A DNA stretch of 64,000 bases from Leptidea sinapis (GCF_905404315.1 NC_066297.1:4526001-4590000); one strand, 5' to 3'. Positions 20,398-33,480 are shown, counted from the stretch's first letter. Program-made: numbers and translations. Notes: generated by a model not told the origin, from the letters alone.

Positions 20398-23300
20398 TCA
20401 TTTAGCTTCTTCACATTTTTCTTGATACTTCACAACTCCTCGCTCTATTAACTCAGGTACTTCCACAGCAAGCCAGGGTCCCAACTGTAAATTATAACTA
20501 AGCATTAATGCACAGGTGTCTTTCGACTTTGAATTTTCAATTTAGGATATTTACTCAATTAATTATTAGAAGATATAGAGAATAGTGACTATTGGATCCT
20601 TGCACAAGTAAAAATGGGACTATTGCACAAGCTTCTATGTCGGGCTTGCACATATGAGTATGGGAATACTTGAGACTATGCGAAACTTGAGACACATATA
20701 GTCAGTGGCACTAGAACATTTTATATGGGAGACAAGGTCTGGATGGACACATGTGAAGTATATTCACATGTGGCACTTGTATAAATTATATGTGGCACTT
20801 GCACAAGTTATATGTGGCACTTGCACAAGTTATATGTGGCACTTACACAATACACATGCGCCACTTGAACACATTTTATGGGAGACAGGCACTGGATGGA
20901 CACATGTGAAGTATATCCACATGTGGCACTTGTACATGTTTTAAGTGGCACTTGCAGAAGTTATAAGTGCCACTTAAATGTGTTCTATGTGGCACTTATA
21001 CAAGATATATGCGGCACTTGAATAATATGTATGGCTCTTGAAGAAGTATATTACTTTTTGGCTATGTGGGTCTTGCACAATCCGTAAACAGAAGCAGTGC
21101 AATATTACTTACTTCAACTTTTACAATTTTTCAAAATATGAGTCTACTTACTTGTAAATAAAATTGAAATAATTGTAATAAAAAAAGGAATATTTTTACT
21201 AAATGCTTACAAATTTTTTATTCGGTATTTATACCAGCAAACTATGCTCTAAATATATATATACTTCTTAAAGGAGATTTTATTTTCAATTTTAGACAAC
21301 GAATGATGGTCCTGCTCAGATTAAAACCCACAAAACTGTGCCATAAAAACCCACATTCAGACTTTTGAATCAATGATTATAGGCGCACACTGAGCCATCA
21401 TGTTGAGTTGTCGGCTATTTTGGTATGTATTGCACGTTCAACTTATTTTGAAGAATACCCATGTCATATTGTAGTTTGGTTGTATTTGGAAGAAAGTTTC
21501 ATGAAAACCTCCCTGTGGAGGAATAACACACATCCAGATGAGGATAATATTTAAGTTTGTCGCTTGGCGGCAGGATCAGGTCATAAACCTTTTCCGTATA
21601 CTTTCCGGGATAAATGTAGTAAAAGACACACGAAGAAACAAATTTATGCTTATCCTAAAACGACTTGAGTTTGACTTTTATTTGAATGAAATTAATGTCT
21701 TACCCCAAGAGCCATTGCATGGGCGATACCAAATCTTGGCACATTCCTGGCCCACAGAGGCTTAAAGTGATCTGTGAGGCATATCTTCCCTCCGCGGTAC
21801 ATCTTCGCAGTCTTCCCGTCCAAGCCGGGTAAGGCCAGCTCAGGAGCTGTTGTGGGGTATGTTATCGGAATCTGGAAATATCAATAATAAATCTATAGGT
21901 ATCATAATATACAGACTCAATGACTCATATCTATTGTAACTGTATGAGTGGGAGGCTTATTTGCACAGAATGCCGGCTAGATTATGGGTACCACAACAAC
22001 ACCTATTTCTGCTGTGAAGCAGCAATGTGTAAACACTATTGTGTTTCGGTCTGAAGGGCTCCGTAGCTATTGAAATGACAAGGCAAATGAGAATTAACAT
22101 TTTAAGTGTCAAGGAGACAAGTGCCACTCAGAATTTTTAAAAGGGCGTTAAACACCGGAAATGTTAACACAATTATTAGATTTTTGAATTTTCTGATTAT
22201 TTAATTTGCAGGTGTCTTGATCACTTTGCCAAGGGAAACTCAAAAATCGAATTGAATCGTAAGAATCATTAGTGTTCAAACCATATTTAAGTTATTTAAC
22301 TGAATAAAACAGATGTAAGAAATTAAGAAAAATGTAAGACAGTTAGTCAGCTGTAAAGATGCCTACTAGTCGGCCAAGCCAAATAGATATGTAGTTTTGG
22401 AAACGTATTACCTAAGAATTGTTTATGTTACATTTCGGAATGTATAGACTGATTATAAAATAAAAATATTAATAAGCAAACAAGATTTTATTTATTGTAA
22501 TTCCCCGTACATAATTTTTATTGACAAATACATACATGGTAAGAGGCCAGATAGTCAGCGTTTTTCATCAATAATCGCCAACTAGTGGACGACTATAGTT
22601 GCCTGATAGTGGGCTTTACAGAGTAGTCGGCACACCTCTTGTAATTATACATTTTTACAATATTAAGTTGTACATTCTTACAAAGGTTATTAGTAGGCCC
22701 TGTGTGATGCCGATGGCTTCAATACAGTGAAGTAGAGGAAAATTTACTGATGTGAATACAGCTTGTTTGATCTATTTTGCCTACTTCCATAGCATTATAT
22801 TAATGATAAATATTACTCACGTCAAATTCAAGATCAAATTCATATTTGAGTAGATTGTGTATGTACCAACATTTCCCAAACCATTTTGTGCCAGTTTTGT
22901 CTGATTCTAACCGGAACCAATCATTGTCTGCCTCTTTATTGTTTTGTACATACTGTAAAAAAGTAAGCATTTAAAAAATAATCCTTACCAAAAAATTTGT
23001 AACATTTAAGAAAGCTGCTTGAGTAACCCATTATGGATAATTACCATATCACCACAGAGCATCCTGATGTGATGAAGGTATGATATTTTATATACTACTA
23101 GCTGACCCGACAGACATTTTTCTGTAGATAATAAAAAAAATACTGTTTTATAAGAATTTGCCAATAATATTTCAAAACATCAAGAATTATTTTGTAGAAA
23201 ATGCTCCCTGTTGTTATAATGAAATTGTTTCACAGTGGAACTGTCAAACCATGTGTCACTGAATTCTCTCAATAATATATAATAATTATGGGTCCCAAAT

Positions 23301-24001
23301 CGAAATATAAACTATCCTATCTGTCAAGTTGGACTAAACTGCACTCCATGAAGTAATCCCTATTAAAATCCATTCATTACTTTAGGACAAGCAATGTGAC
23401 ATGTAATTTATATATATAATAAGATATATAAAATCATATAGTTTTGAGAAAAATATTTCAATTTGCATTTAAAAATTTAGTTGTATTATTGTTATTAATT
23501 AATTTATTATTATTATTATTTCATAGTTATTTGGCAAAGTTATGTACACTGTATTTGTTATACATATCAGACATGAAATCCTGTAATAGATAAGACTAGT
23601 TTGAAAGGATAATATATGTAATGTGGTTATACTCATTAAATAAATGAATAAATAAATATATTAAACAGTATCTTACACTGATTTTATTCACATTCAGTTT
23701 TGCGATATCATATTTTTGTTTGTAATAAAAAGACAGCAAGAACAAAGTAAGCAGTAATTAAATAGGTATTTAGAAAGTGTTACAGATGGGCAACTTGTAC
23801 ATTATATAACTAAAGAGTGAAAACTAGTTTTCCTAATGAGATGCTGTTATATTCAAAGTAAAGATATAAAATATTTACCTTAATTAAAGCTTGATATTCC
23901 TCTTTTAAACGTGTGACCCATAATTCCTTGTCTCTGGGTCCTGCTTTTGTTTTAAGCAATGGAATACTACTTAATGTTTTCTTCGTTCCTTCATCTACCA
24001 T
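20398..24001 (-). CDS. UFC1: UFM1-conjugating enzyme UFC1, complete
   Basis: E2-like enzyme that takes activated UFM1 from UBA5 onto its cysteine and, with the UFL1 ligase complex, passes it to substrates (cytosol and ER surface). Four exons, all phase 0: 23879-24001, 22821-22952, 21704-21871 and 20398-20484, with consensus splice sites. They total 510 nt for 169 residues; human UFC1 has 167. Visible landmarks are AGPRDKELWVTRLKEEYQ near residue 20, DNDWFRL at about 50, KWFGKCWYIH and TYPTTAPE in the E2 core, then RGGKICLTDHFKPLW with the catalytic Cys at residue 116, the same number as in human. Start: the ATG opening MVDEGTKK, as in the family. ATTAAA on the minus strand at 20337-20342 could be the polyadenylation signal. 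It is divergent from ZIP9. Nothing suggests damage. Confidence 0.97.
20767..21050. repeat. Minisatellite, ~22 bp unit, in UFC1 intron 3
   Basis: The core ATGTGGCACTTGCACAAGTT is repeated with drift. The best two units lie around 20790-20835. Looser half-units (GGCACTTG with TTAT) surround it. The frame at 20705-20944 is repeat-derived. Confidence 0.85.
21948..22140 (+). repeat. Family A hairpin repeat, 3' truncated, in UFC1 intron 2
   Basis: Has the GGAGGCTTATTTGC head and both halves of the first hairpin. Ends at the first arm of the second hairpin. Confidence 0.8.
23095..23230 (+). repeat. Family D variant in UFC1 intron 1
   Basis: Starts CTAGCTGACCCGACAGACAT like the element at 2922. The 3' limit is uncertain. 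Confidence 0.55.
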
Positions 24002-24682
24002 ATTTATTACAAGTATTTGCGCTTATATTAATAATAATATCAAGTCTTATAAAATATACGAAAACAAATCGATAACAAGAGACTATGGACACTGGAAGTA
24101 GGAACAGCTGTTTTGCTATGAGATAATCAGTTGTCAAGTTGGACAGTGGACACGTTGTCACATAAAAGCATGTTGTTTTAATTAGTGGTACGGGATGCAA
24201 GTCATAAGGTATAAATATCATAATACTGTTTTATTTGTCCAATATTTTGTAAAGTTGCTAATTATATTAAAAAAATATTTGTTGTATAAGTTGCGGTTTT
24301 AGAATGAAATTCATAGATTGAAAATACTAAAAATGTTTCAAAATTTCACGTTTTAAATGACCACACGTATCTTTGGCATTGTCAAATGTCAAAGACACCT
24401 TATCATATACGCTTGCATCCCGTGCCTTTAAATAAATTAAATAAGCTCAAATGTCAAAGACACAAATTTGAAAAATATTAGTGATAGGAGAAATCGTGGA
24501 AATCGACCGTGTTGCATATTTTCTTTGTAAAATGTAAAAGCTTATGCTTGAAATAAATTTTAAGTAAAAATTAAATGATGACTTAAAAGTTCTAAAGTGT
24601 TTATCCTTAGAGTATCGCAAATACTCCATTCCTTAGTAGGTGAATGTGTTTTAATTTAGAAGGGACTTTTTTGTAAACAAAA
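24002..24682. promoter_or_regulatory. Shared divergent promoter region of UFC1 and ZIP9
   Basis: 681 bp separate the two start codons. The 16-base motif CAAATGTCAAAGACAC occurs twice as a direct repeat (24383-24398 and 24448-24463). ACGGGATGCAAG at 24190-24201 is repeated inverted at 24412-24423. No TATA box was assigned to either gene, and transcription starts are not known. Confidence 0.6.
24186..24427. mobile_element. Possible MITE inside the divergent promoter
   Basis: The terminal match is GTGGTACGGGATGCAAG on the left against CTTGCATCCCGTGCC on the right, about 240 bp apart, with an inner ATAAGGT/ACCTTAT pair. A target duplication was not settled. Confidence 0.4.
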
Positions 24683-27600
24683 ATGGATGGAACAGTAGTC
24701 CTTATTTTGCTTGCTTTAGTCATGTTAATTGGCTCCTATGTGGCTGGAAGTATCCCTCTTAACGTGAGCATGTCTGAGGTAAGTTATTCAGGAATTATTT
24801 CTTTTGCTCTAAACCACCAAAAACCCATCTTATTTTCTAACATCTGTTAACTTTCGTGGACCGTTACGAAATATTGTTTTGCCACATAATTGCGCATGTA
24901 AACGTGACGATAACGATCTTTTAGTATTTAAAACTCTGATAAAATTTGTAATTAACTTACCATTAGCGTAAAACATTTGATAACAAAAAGTAAGTGATTT
25001 GTTAGAATTGCTAGTCTAACTTTTTAGTTATCAAGAATATGACTACAACACAGTCCTCATTTTGTCACAATATTACTTAGCAATAAGCACAATAAAAACT
25101 AAGATGGATCAGCCTATAACCTAGATTAGGTATGTGTAGGAAGTTGCTTAACTGAAGCATGCTAAGTTATGCCCACAAAAAACGTGTATCACACGAACTC
25201 AGCTGGTCTCAAAATAGTGTAAGTTAAATAATTACCCAAACTTTCTTCTACTATTTGGTAAGTTCCCCAAAGTCTGAATGATGCTATTACGATGCTCAAA
25301 AAACCCAAGGCCGAAACAAAACGAAATGTTGCTCATATTAATATATAAAGCATCGGTATAAACACAATCGCTGGCTAAATGCTATTCGAATTTTGACAGG
25401 GGTCGGTATTCAATTTACTATTAAAAGGACCATAAATAGTTAGTTTTGTTTTAAAAATGCTATGAACTTGAAGTTTTTCCTCATCCTGAGGTAATCCTTT
25501 GGCATGATAACAACTGTGTCCTCATAAGGTGTCACATACTATCGCACATGTCAGAAGGAGGACATGTGACACATACATATAGAGATGAGAAAATGGACAG
25601 AATACTGCCAAACCCAATTATTATTGTTCTTGTATTCAAGGGAGGCAAACATTGATTTGTTGTGCCAATGTCATGAGTGTATTATATTACTTGAGATGGG
25701 CTAGACATCAAGAAAATTTCAATGACCCTGCTTCATTTTTGGATGATCTAGTTGTAGACATTGAATATCAATAAAATATTAAACAAACCATAGTTTTATT
25801 TTGTTCTTTCATTATTTTAATGTAAGTGTTGTTGATATAGAATGACTTAAGTTTGTAACAATATACACTTACTATAACCACAAGTTCTCTAACAATTAAT
25901 ATATTGAATACTGACTCCAGCCAATATTTGAATAGTAATAATATCACACATTTAGCCATCAATTTCGTTGATGCCCCTCTATTGTAGTGTCACTCAGATT
26001 TTTTGGGTTTTTCAAGAATTCTGAAAGGCACTGAATTGTAATGGGAAAATACTGCTTGTCTTGTCACTTATTTACATAAAAAAAAATTTAACAAAAAAAC
26101 AACCGACTTCAAAAACAATAGATATAATATGCACTAAAAAGTATAATTTCTTTTTCTTTTCTATTATATCTGCAATCAGTCCCCAAACTATGAGCAGATG
26201 TAGTTTGCAGACTCATATGAGTTTGCAAATTTTTAAATCCTTTTTTAGTTTTCAATGTCCCCATAGACATTGCATCCTTTTTATATCTTTTTATCTGTTG
26301 TGCTTCAGCTTTTTCCCTGGACCAACTGCTTCCATTAAGCTAACTATTGGGAGATGAGGCTTTTACAAATTAGTGTTCATATGACTCCCAATTTAATTCA
26401 TAATAGCTAAGCAAACTTGATCCCACCATTTACTGGCCCTGTGCTATTCCCTCACCGTTTCACTAATAAATAACATGTATTTTTTATTATGTTTATAAGG
26501 AGTGTTATCTCCATGGCAGGATTTTTTAATGTATAGTGTAACAATTCTGCTATTGTACATTTAACTATTCTGTATTCTGTTATAAGCTATGAGTCTGTCT
26601 GTCTGGCTTTGTAGGAGCCAGAAATTGAATTTCCTTGGTCCCTTCTGTACCTTTCCTAGCTCCTTTGTTCTTTGTGAGCTCTTTCATGTGCTGAAATCCA
26701 CAGTACCATGATTCCCGACACTATTGCAAATGTGATAGTATTCAACTCAACAAGACAATTTAGTGCTTTTACTTAGGTATTGTTAAATTAAAATATATAT
26801 ATAAATTAAATTTGCAACCAAAATTTATGAAAAATTTGGGACTTGAACCTGCAACCTCTCTGGTTCCGTTTGACCCCAGCAGTTGAACAAGACATGCCAA
26901 GATTTACGAACCATGTGTGACCTGAATAGTTGGCTCAGTTAGTAAGACAGAAACCCAGAGATAACGGGTTCGAGTCCCGCATCATGCTTACATTTTGGGG
27001 GCAAATTTAATTTGTATTAAATTAATCCCAGAAGTTAGGGATATCACTTTAAAAAAAATAACAAATTGTTTAAAATCTAATATATAAAATTCTTGTGACT
27101 CCTCCGAAACGGCTTGACCGATTCTCATGAAATTTTGTGTGCATATTGGGTAGGTCTGAGAATGGAACAAAATCTTTTTTCAGCCCCCTAAATGTTAAGG
27201 GTAGTACACCCCTAAATTTTATTTTTATTTGTTTGACATTTTTTTTTATTTTTTATGATTCAGCATTAAAGAATAGATACAACTTCAAATTTTCTCCCTT
27301 CTACGATCTACAACTATTTTTGTATAGTGATTTTTATATTATTCTATTCCATCCACAAATTTGCTATAGGGTTGCAAGATGGCAATTGAATACCATTATT
27401 ATTGTAATACGATAAATTTGGTAGGTCCGAAAATCGGTTGCATCTACTTTTTTTACCCCAAATTTTTTTTAATTACTTTATATGGCAATACAATGTTTGC
27501 TGGGTCAGCTAGTATATTGTATGTATTGCAGGACAAGCTACAAAAGATTACTGTATTTGGTGCTGGTCTCCTGGTGGGGACAGCACTTGCTGTGATCATA

Positions 27601-30600
27601 CCAGAGGGAGTCAGATCCTTGCTGTCGGAGCCAACAGTTGTTACCAAGGATTACACACCAGAACCTGCCAGTCATACAGATCTGCATTCAGTTATTGGGA
27701 TATCTCTAGTCTTAGGTATTGTATGAGTTCATTATTTAAATGATTTTTATGTTAGCCATTTGCAAATAAGAAAAAATAAGTTAAAAGTTTTTGTTTGCAT
27801 TAGCATGTCAAATTGATGGTACTACTAATTTTCTATACTAAGTCAAAACTAGGTGAAACAATAAATATTACAAATCAAAAAAATTACAGCGTGTTTGGGA
27901 TAATACAAGGTAATGTTTCACCAAAATTGTGGTTTTTTGTAAAAGGTAAAAATAAAAAACCAAAAACTTGGTTATTTGAATTTTTCACATAAATTTTGAG
28001 GATATGTGACAAAACTTGTAGATCTTTTTATTATTTACAACTTTGCTCATTAACTTTTATCCATAGGACCTGTGGTTTTGCCGGAAATCGAGATAAACCG
28101 CTTTTTTTACCCCTTAACCCCCCCTTCCTTCCCCTTCCCGACCTCAGATCGCCAGTAAATTATTTTCCCTTTCCTTTTTGTTATATTCCCTTATTTTTAA
28201 TCTTGTAAATATAAATATTTCGAAGGTTAATAGTAAAGTAAAGTAAAGTAAAGTATGCATTTATTCATGACATCACAAAACATATATACATAGTTATATT
28301 AACAAATAAAAAAAAAAAAAAATACTGGGTCATGAAAAGGACACCCACTCAGTATTTTTGGAAATGATTTCCAGTACTGATTTTCAGTAGGTACCTACCA
28401 AGTCGACTCGTTGACAGTAGCTGTAGACAACACGGTTCCTTTTGTTATAGGTCTTAAAAGTGACCATCCAAAAATAGTAAAAAAATAAAATAAAAGAAAC
28501 TAAAAGATTGTATTGGAAATCGAGTTTAAAAATATTTTTATTTTAATTTTATTAAATAAGACATATTTTGATTTTTTATTTTATTAATTCATGCTGTTTA
28601 AGTATAACTGTTTCAGGATTTGTTTTCATGTTGGTCGTGGATCAGATGTCAGCTCGTTACAACGATACCAGTAATCCGGTGGAGAAGAATATTACTGCTA
28701 CTGTAGGCCTTGTTGTACATGCTGCTGGTAAGGTCCACTACTTGTTACGCATAGATTCTTTTTCATACAGACCTAATTTATTTTTATTATGTAAGAGGGA
28801 TAAACAATAAATTATTTAAAATATTCAGGAGACAACAGGCAGAAGACGATTGGGGCAGCAAAGTCCTCGAGTGACAACCACATACCGGAAGAGTGGTACC
28901 GTTTCACCAGTGGAAGGCTCCCTTGCATAGGCTAGATTATGGGTACCACAACGGCGCCTATTTCTACCGTGAAGCAATAATGTGTGTTAACATTATTGTC
29001 TTTCGGTCTGAAGGGCGCCGTAGCTAGTGAAATTATTGGGGAAATGAGACTTAACATCTTATGTCTCAAGGTGACGAGCACAATTGTAGTGCCGCTTAGA
29101 ATTATTGGGTATTTCAAGAATCCTGAGCTCTGCATCGTAAGGGGCAGACGGCTGCTCGTCTCGTCCCTTATTTTCCGGGACGATACGACTTGAGTACCTT
29201 CAAAAAAAGCTCGTAGGTACACCTTTCTTAAAGGCCGGCAACGCTCGGGTTTTCTCTGGTGTTGCAAGATAATGGGGGCGGCGGTGATCACTTAACTTAA
29301 CGGAGTGACCAGTACACTCGTTTGTTCTCCTTTTCCATAAAAAATACTAATGTACATTTTGCTGGTCAGCCGATGGCGTGGCGCTAGGTGCCGCGGCGAC
29401 CACGGCGCATGCTGACGTGGAGCTGATCGTGTTCCTGGCCATCATGCTGCACAAGGCTCCGGCGGCCTTCGGACTGGTCACCTTCCTGCTGCACGCAGGC
29501 CTGGACAGGTCTGTTGGGCTCATTCTAATATTTTATTCCACAATAAAGCCAAATTTATTATTACTCTAGTAATAATATTAAATAAATAGATATATTTGAC
29601 TTGGCAAGGCCGGTCATATGGTCAGAATCGGAACACAGCAATTGAAACACTTTTACTTTTGTTACACTGCACATTACAGCTATAGATAACATAATAAAAA
29701 CATGGTGTTCCCGGCATGCGCGTGCGACACAACCGCCTCGCTTGATATTTCGTCCGTGACTGCCTGCTCGGCGCCCGCTCTTACCTGCACTCGCACCGCA
29801 AGCCGATACACCCGAGCTAAAGGTGGCACTTCACTTGGCAAATAATTACCGTGTGTGGACAGTTTATTTGACAAAGTGTTGGCCTTATTTGCCTATTTGG
29901 CAAATAAGGCCAATACCAAATACGGCGCTTGTCGGTTTTTCGAGGCACATCAAAGGGGTCAAATAGGCAAATAACACACACACAATGGCCATATTTAGAA
30001 GCGCACGCGCCGTGTACTTGTCCGGACGTGCTTTTGTGTTTGTGTTGTGAGTGAGATCACTGTGTGTTTGTTATTTGACTGCCACGTGTGGATGGTTGTA
30101 TTTGCATGTTTGCCTGAACGTCATATATTTTGCCAAATACAACAAACACCCAATAGCGAACACAAATAGCCATGTGAAGTGTTACCATAAGACGAATACC
30201 GAATAATCTTCGTTCTCGTTTCTTCTGCTCGACGTTATTGACTACGACATATTTGTTTACAATGTTTTCATAATATAATACAATCACAAACTAACCATAT
30301 TATAGTGTTAGTCAATTTTGAAATTCTCAATCTGTGAATACAATAGATCTTCTAGATAGAATCTTTACCGTCTAGATTTATGAAAATTTGTAACATCAAA
30401 AGCCCTTAGAATATCCCAAGACATTGATGGGCTTTGAGTAAATCTGTAGCTGAAGCTAAATAAGTAGTATCGGAAAAGAAAAAGAGGAAAACTGACTACA
30501 AAGAGGTTTTCTCTTTATGTATTATATTAGATGTAATACTTATATACGAACAGAAAATGAAAAGAAGTGCGCAACTAGTGTAACAACATACTTTTATCTA

Positions 30601-33480
30601 CAGCCATGCTTTAAATCTAGCTAACTGTTTCAGATTCTCTTATAGAAGATTCATATTATGGGTGTAGATAAAGTCTTGTATCCAACTGTTGATAATTAGG
30701 TATTAAAACACTCATGTGATACTATTATCAAACCCACATTCGTGTTTTAATACCCCTTATTACACAACAGTTGTATGAATAACTATTATCATACCTACAG
30801 AAACTTAATTAATGTTAACATACAGTAATATCCGCGGATTTGTCAAATGACGTCACGGTACAGTCACCAACACAAACAAAATAATATATGAATCAATTAA
30901 AAGGTTTTACCGCGTTCAGTACCTGCCATTTAACTGCAGAAAAACGTACCAAGTAATCACTATATATTATAAAACAAAGTCCACCGCCGCGTCTGTCTGC
31001 TTGTCTGTTCGCGATAAACTCAAAAACTACTGAAACGATTTTCATATTGTTTTCACCCCATAGCGTGGTTCTTGAGGAAGGTTAAGTATATAATTTATTA
31101 AGTTTTTATGTACATTTTTGTATGCATTAACGATATTTGTTGGAGGTGTCGGAAAAAGATTAGTCATCTGGGAGCTTTCAACGAAAACCCTTTGAGATAC
31201 AACAAAATAGGGTATGGTGAAATTGTGTATCTTATATAGGTCTACAAAAAAGTCCGCGAGGGTATATGTCTCTTTCTTAAAGATAACATACTATATCCAT
31301 TTTAATATTTAAAAAAAATTGGCTACAACTTTAGACTACATTATTCCTGAATACTTACAGCGACTGTCGGGTCAATAAATCGGGGTAATATTAAATAAAC
31401 GGTACATATAAAAGTTTAAACCATTCTAAAAGTAAAAAGTATAACAAAAACGAAATAATTCAACAATGTTACGAAAAGAAAATAGTTAAACAATCAGAAT
31501 TAATATACTTTTCAATGGAGTTGTTAAACATTGCGTACTTTCAGTTAATTATGATTCTAAAATTAAATCTTTTGCATTGGCTTCTTTCATTTACGCGGTC
31601 GTGACTTTCTTTTACGAGCTCGATTATTTTTTTGCTGTTTAGTTTTAAATTAATTATTAAGTAATCAATTTTTTTATCAGCGGGAGGCTCCTTTGCGGGA
31701 GGGTACCACAATGACGCCTATTTCTGCCGTGATGCAGTAATGTGTAAGCATTACTGTGTTTCGGTCTGTAGGGCGCCGTAGCTGCGTGAAATTACTGAGC
31801 AAATGAGATTTAACATATTATGTCTCAAGGAGACGAAGGGCAATTGTAGTGCCGATCAGAATTTTTGGATTTTTCAAGAATCCTGAGCGGCACTGCATTG
31901 TTATAAGCAGGGAGTATAGATTACCATCAGCTGAACGTCCCGCTCGTCTCGGCTCTTATTGACATAAAAAAAAAACAATTGTGTTATTTTTATTTCTTAC
32001 TCTTGCTATTTAAAACTTTTTTTACGGCTTCAAAACAAATGTGATAGCGCATATGTTGGCTCAAGTTGGGCGTTTGATATTTTATTGTTAATTTTTATTT
32101 GGACCGAACCAAGTCTATCGGGTCGGCTAGTAAGTAATAAATAGAATGAAAACTAAATTGGGTGTCACGTTCAGGAATCGAATCCGCAAGCACCTGCTGA
32201 TTTTCTCGTGTTCTGCGCCCCTGCTCGCCCTGTTGACGTACTTCGGGATCGGGAACGAGAGCAAACAGACTCTCACAGACTTCAATGCAACAGGTAACAG
32301 TTAAATAAGATCAAATTGTTAGCGTTAATAACATATTTTTAATCTTAATCACTGACCTCTACTATATACCACTGGACTGGTGGCTGTCAATGTGTTTTTG
32401 TGCCTGTTTGATATTCGCCATTTTGGCGCTGTTGGTCATGTAGCGAGAGTCTGCGGTACTAAAACTAGTGATGACAACCGCAGCTAAACAAACATCAATA
32501 GGAAATCTATTTACATAAAAAAAATATTACGTTGAAGTAATTAATTCAAAATGCAAAAATACTTCAGAGTATTGTGCGTTTCCTCGCAGCCACTTGTATT
32601 ATACGTCAAAATTAGTACTTTGGACGCTCGCGAGCGGCGCTTCAAATAGGCACAAAAAATTTGCTGATAGAAAATTAATTTTTTTATTAAAGAGCATTAA
32701 AAACCTTAATAAAATGGCAAACAATTGCAAATCCTTGTTACGAATTGTGATTAATTATTATTAGCGCTCGAACGAAATCCGAGAGGTCGCGGGATCGTGC
32801 CCCGAATCGTTCATAAATTTTGGTCGCAAATCTTGTATTGTATAAAATTTTCAGCTGATAGTTATTGATACGCCCTGCCCATGACAATACAGTGCCGCTC
32901 AGAATTTCAAAAATTCTGAGTGGCAATACAATTGCGCTCGTCACCTTTAGACGTAAGATGTTAAGTCTCACTTGCCCAGTAATTTCACCAGCAATGACGC
33001 CCTTCAGTCCAAAATACAATAATGCATACACATTACTGCCTCACGGCAGGAAAACGTGCCATTGTGGCACCCATAATCTAGCCAGCTTCCTGTGCAAAGG
33101 AGCCTCTCACATACTCCTCCCATTACTGTGACATTAGAATTGTAATACACAGGTTCATTTGTCTAAGTGGCAAAGTATAAGAAACTTTAAAATTACAGAA
33201 CAAACACTCATAGTCTTAAAATTTAAAATAACAAATTGTATATATTTGTATTTTCGCAGGGATCGCCATGTTGTTCTCTGCGGGGACTTTCCTCTACGTG
33301 GCGACTGTCCACGTCCTGCCAGAGATAACCAACCCCCACTCTCACACTCACACCCTGCTGCCAACACAAGAGGGAATCCCTCCCAAGCGCGGCTTCTCCG
33401 GCCTCCGACCCACAGACGTGGCCATCCTCATCTTTGGCGCCCTCCTGCCGGTGCTACTCACCATGGGTCACCACCATTGA
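24683..33480 (+). CDS. SLC39A9: Zinc transporter ZIP9 (SLC39A9), complete
   Basis: ZIP-family membrane transporter that brings zinc into the cytosol; in vertebrates it acts at the Golgi and cell surface. Six exons: 24683-24778, 27532-27715, 28617-28727, 29370-29508, 32175-32293 and 33260-33480. All junctions keep the frame. They total 870 nt for 289 residues (human 307; the loss is mainly in the His-rich loop after the PEGV motif). Landmarks: MLIGSYVAGSIPL in the first membrane segment, FGAGLLVGTALAVIIPEGV, HAAADGVALGAAA in segment 4 and HKAPAAFGL in segment 5, which hold the metal-binding residues of ZIP proteins, then GTFLYVATVHVLPE and a C-terminal HHH. Start: the ATG of MDGTVV, matching the family start. 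AATAAA at 34055-34060 is a possible polyadenylation signal, which would put SINE sequence in the 3' UTR. No damage seen. Confidence 0.97.
25981..26087 (+). repeat. Family A hairpin repeat, 3' end only, in ZIP9 intron 1
   Basis: Second hairpin and tail (CATAAAAAAAA) only. It is followed by a piece at 26095-26155 starting ACAACCGACTTC, the same repeat as the inverted pair at 55.8 and 57.5 kb. Confidence 0.75.
26815..27073 (+). repeat. Family C SINE with inverted tRNA-like head pair
   Basis: A minus-strand head (GGGACTTGAACCTGCAACC) is followed by a spacer with GTTGAACAAGACATGCCAAG. Then comes a plus-strand SINE with box A-like GTTGGCTCAGTTAG, box B-like GGGTTCGAGTCCC and a body with AATCCCAGAAGTTAGGG. 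The same arrangement is at 33650-33905. Confidence 0.75.
27075..27514 (-). repeat. Family D repeat abutting ZIP9 exon 2
   Basis: Inverted copy: starts with the ACTCCTCCGAAACGGC end and finishes GCTGGGTCAGCTAGT at 27514. That is only 17 bases before the exon 2 start at 27532. The frame at 27379-27726 fuses this repeat to the exon and has no real start. Confidence 0.8.
28838..28900 (+). mobile_element. Short LINE fragment in ZIP9 intron 3
   Basis: GGGGCAGCAAAGTCCTCGAG matches the block at 16.5 and 51.1 kb. Too short to classify further. Confidence 0.5.
28911..29173 (+). repeat. Family A hairpin repeat in ZIP9 intron 3
   Basis: First-hairpin arms are CAATAATG and CATTATTG, paired, where most copies have CAGTAATG and CATTACTG. 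The 3' end runs straight into a LINE 3' end, so the A-tail is replaced. Confidence 0.85.
29160..29346 (+). mobile_element. LINE 3' end fused to a family A copy
   Basis: Reads CGATACGAC then a STFKK-like piece, an AAGGCCGGCAACGCTC block, a GGGCGGCGGTGATCAC block and a CATAAAAAA tail, matching the tail order at 9.4 and 49.7 kb. It ends 24 bases before ZIP9 exon 4. Confidence 0.75.
29821..30187. mobile_element. MITE, 367 bp, TAA target duplication, in ZIP9 intron 4
   Basis: TAA at 29818-29820 and 30188-30190. Imperfect inverted ends: AGGTGGCACTTCACTTGGC against TGGTAACACTTCACATGGC. The inside is rich in CAAATA/TATTTG words. The TAA flank suits a PIF/Harbinger-type MITE; no coding sequence. Confidence 0.7.
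30958..31372 (-). repeat. Family D-related repeat in ZIP9 intron 4
   Basis: Contains CTCAAAAACTACTGAAACGA and ends with a GTCGGGTCA block, the inverted start of the GACCCGAC subfamily. Limits approximate. Confidence 0.55.
31681..31976 (+). repeat. Family A hairpin repeat in ZIP9 intron 4
   Basis: Head to A-tail, with a short deletion after the head. The second hairpin has one mismatch (AGTGCCGATCAG against CTGAGCGGCACT). A family D end (GGGTCGGCTAGT) follows at about 32120. Confidence 0.85.
32760..32850 (+). repeat. Family C SINE fragment in ZIP9 intron 5
   Basis: Only the anticodon-arm side, box B region and start of the body (CGTTCATAAATTTTGG) remain. Confidence 0.6.
32850..33109 (-). repeat. 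Family A hairpin repeat in ZIP9 intron 5
   Basis: Inverted copy with head at about 33100. Ends 150 bases before ZIP9 exon 6. Confidence 0.85.

Noticed and set aside
27379..27726. 115-codon frame with its own start around ZIP9 exon 2
   Set aside because: The first half is inverted family D repeat; the real exon starts at 27532 after a CAG acceptor.
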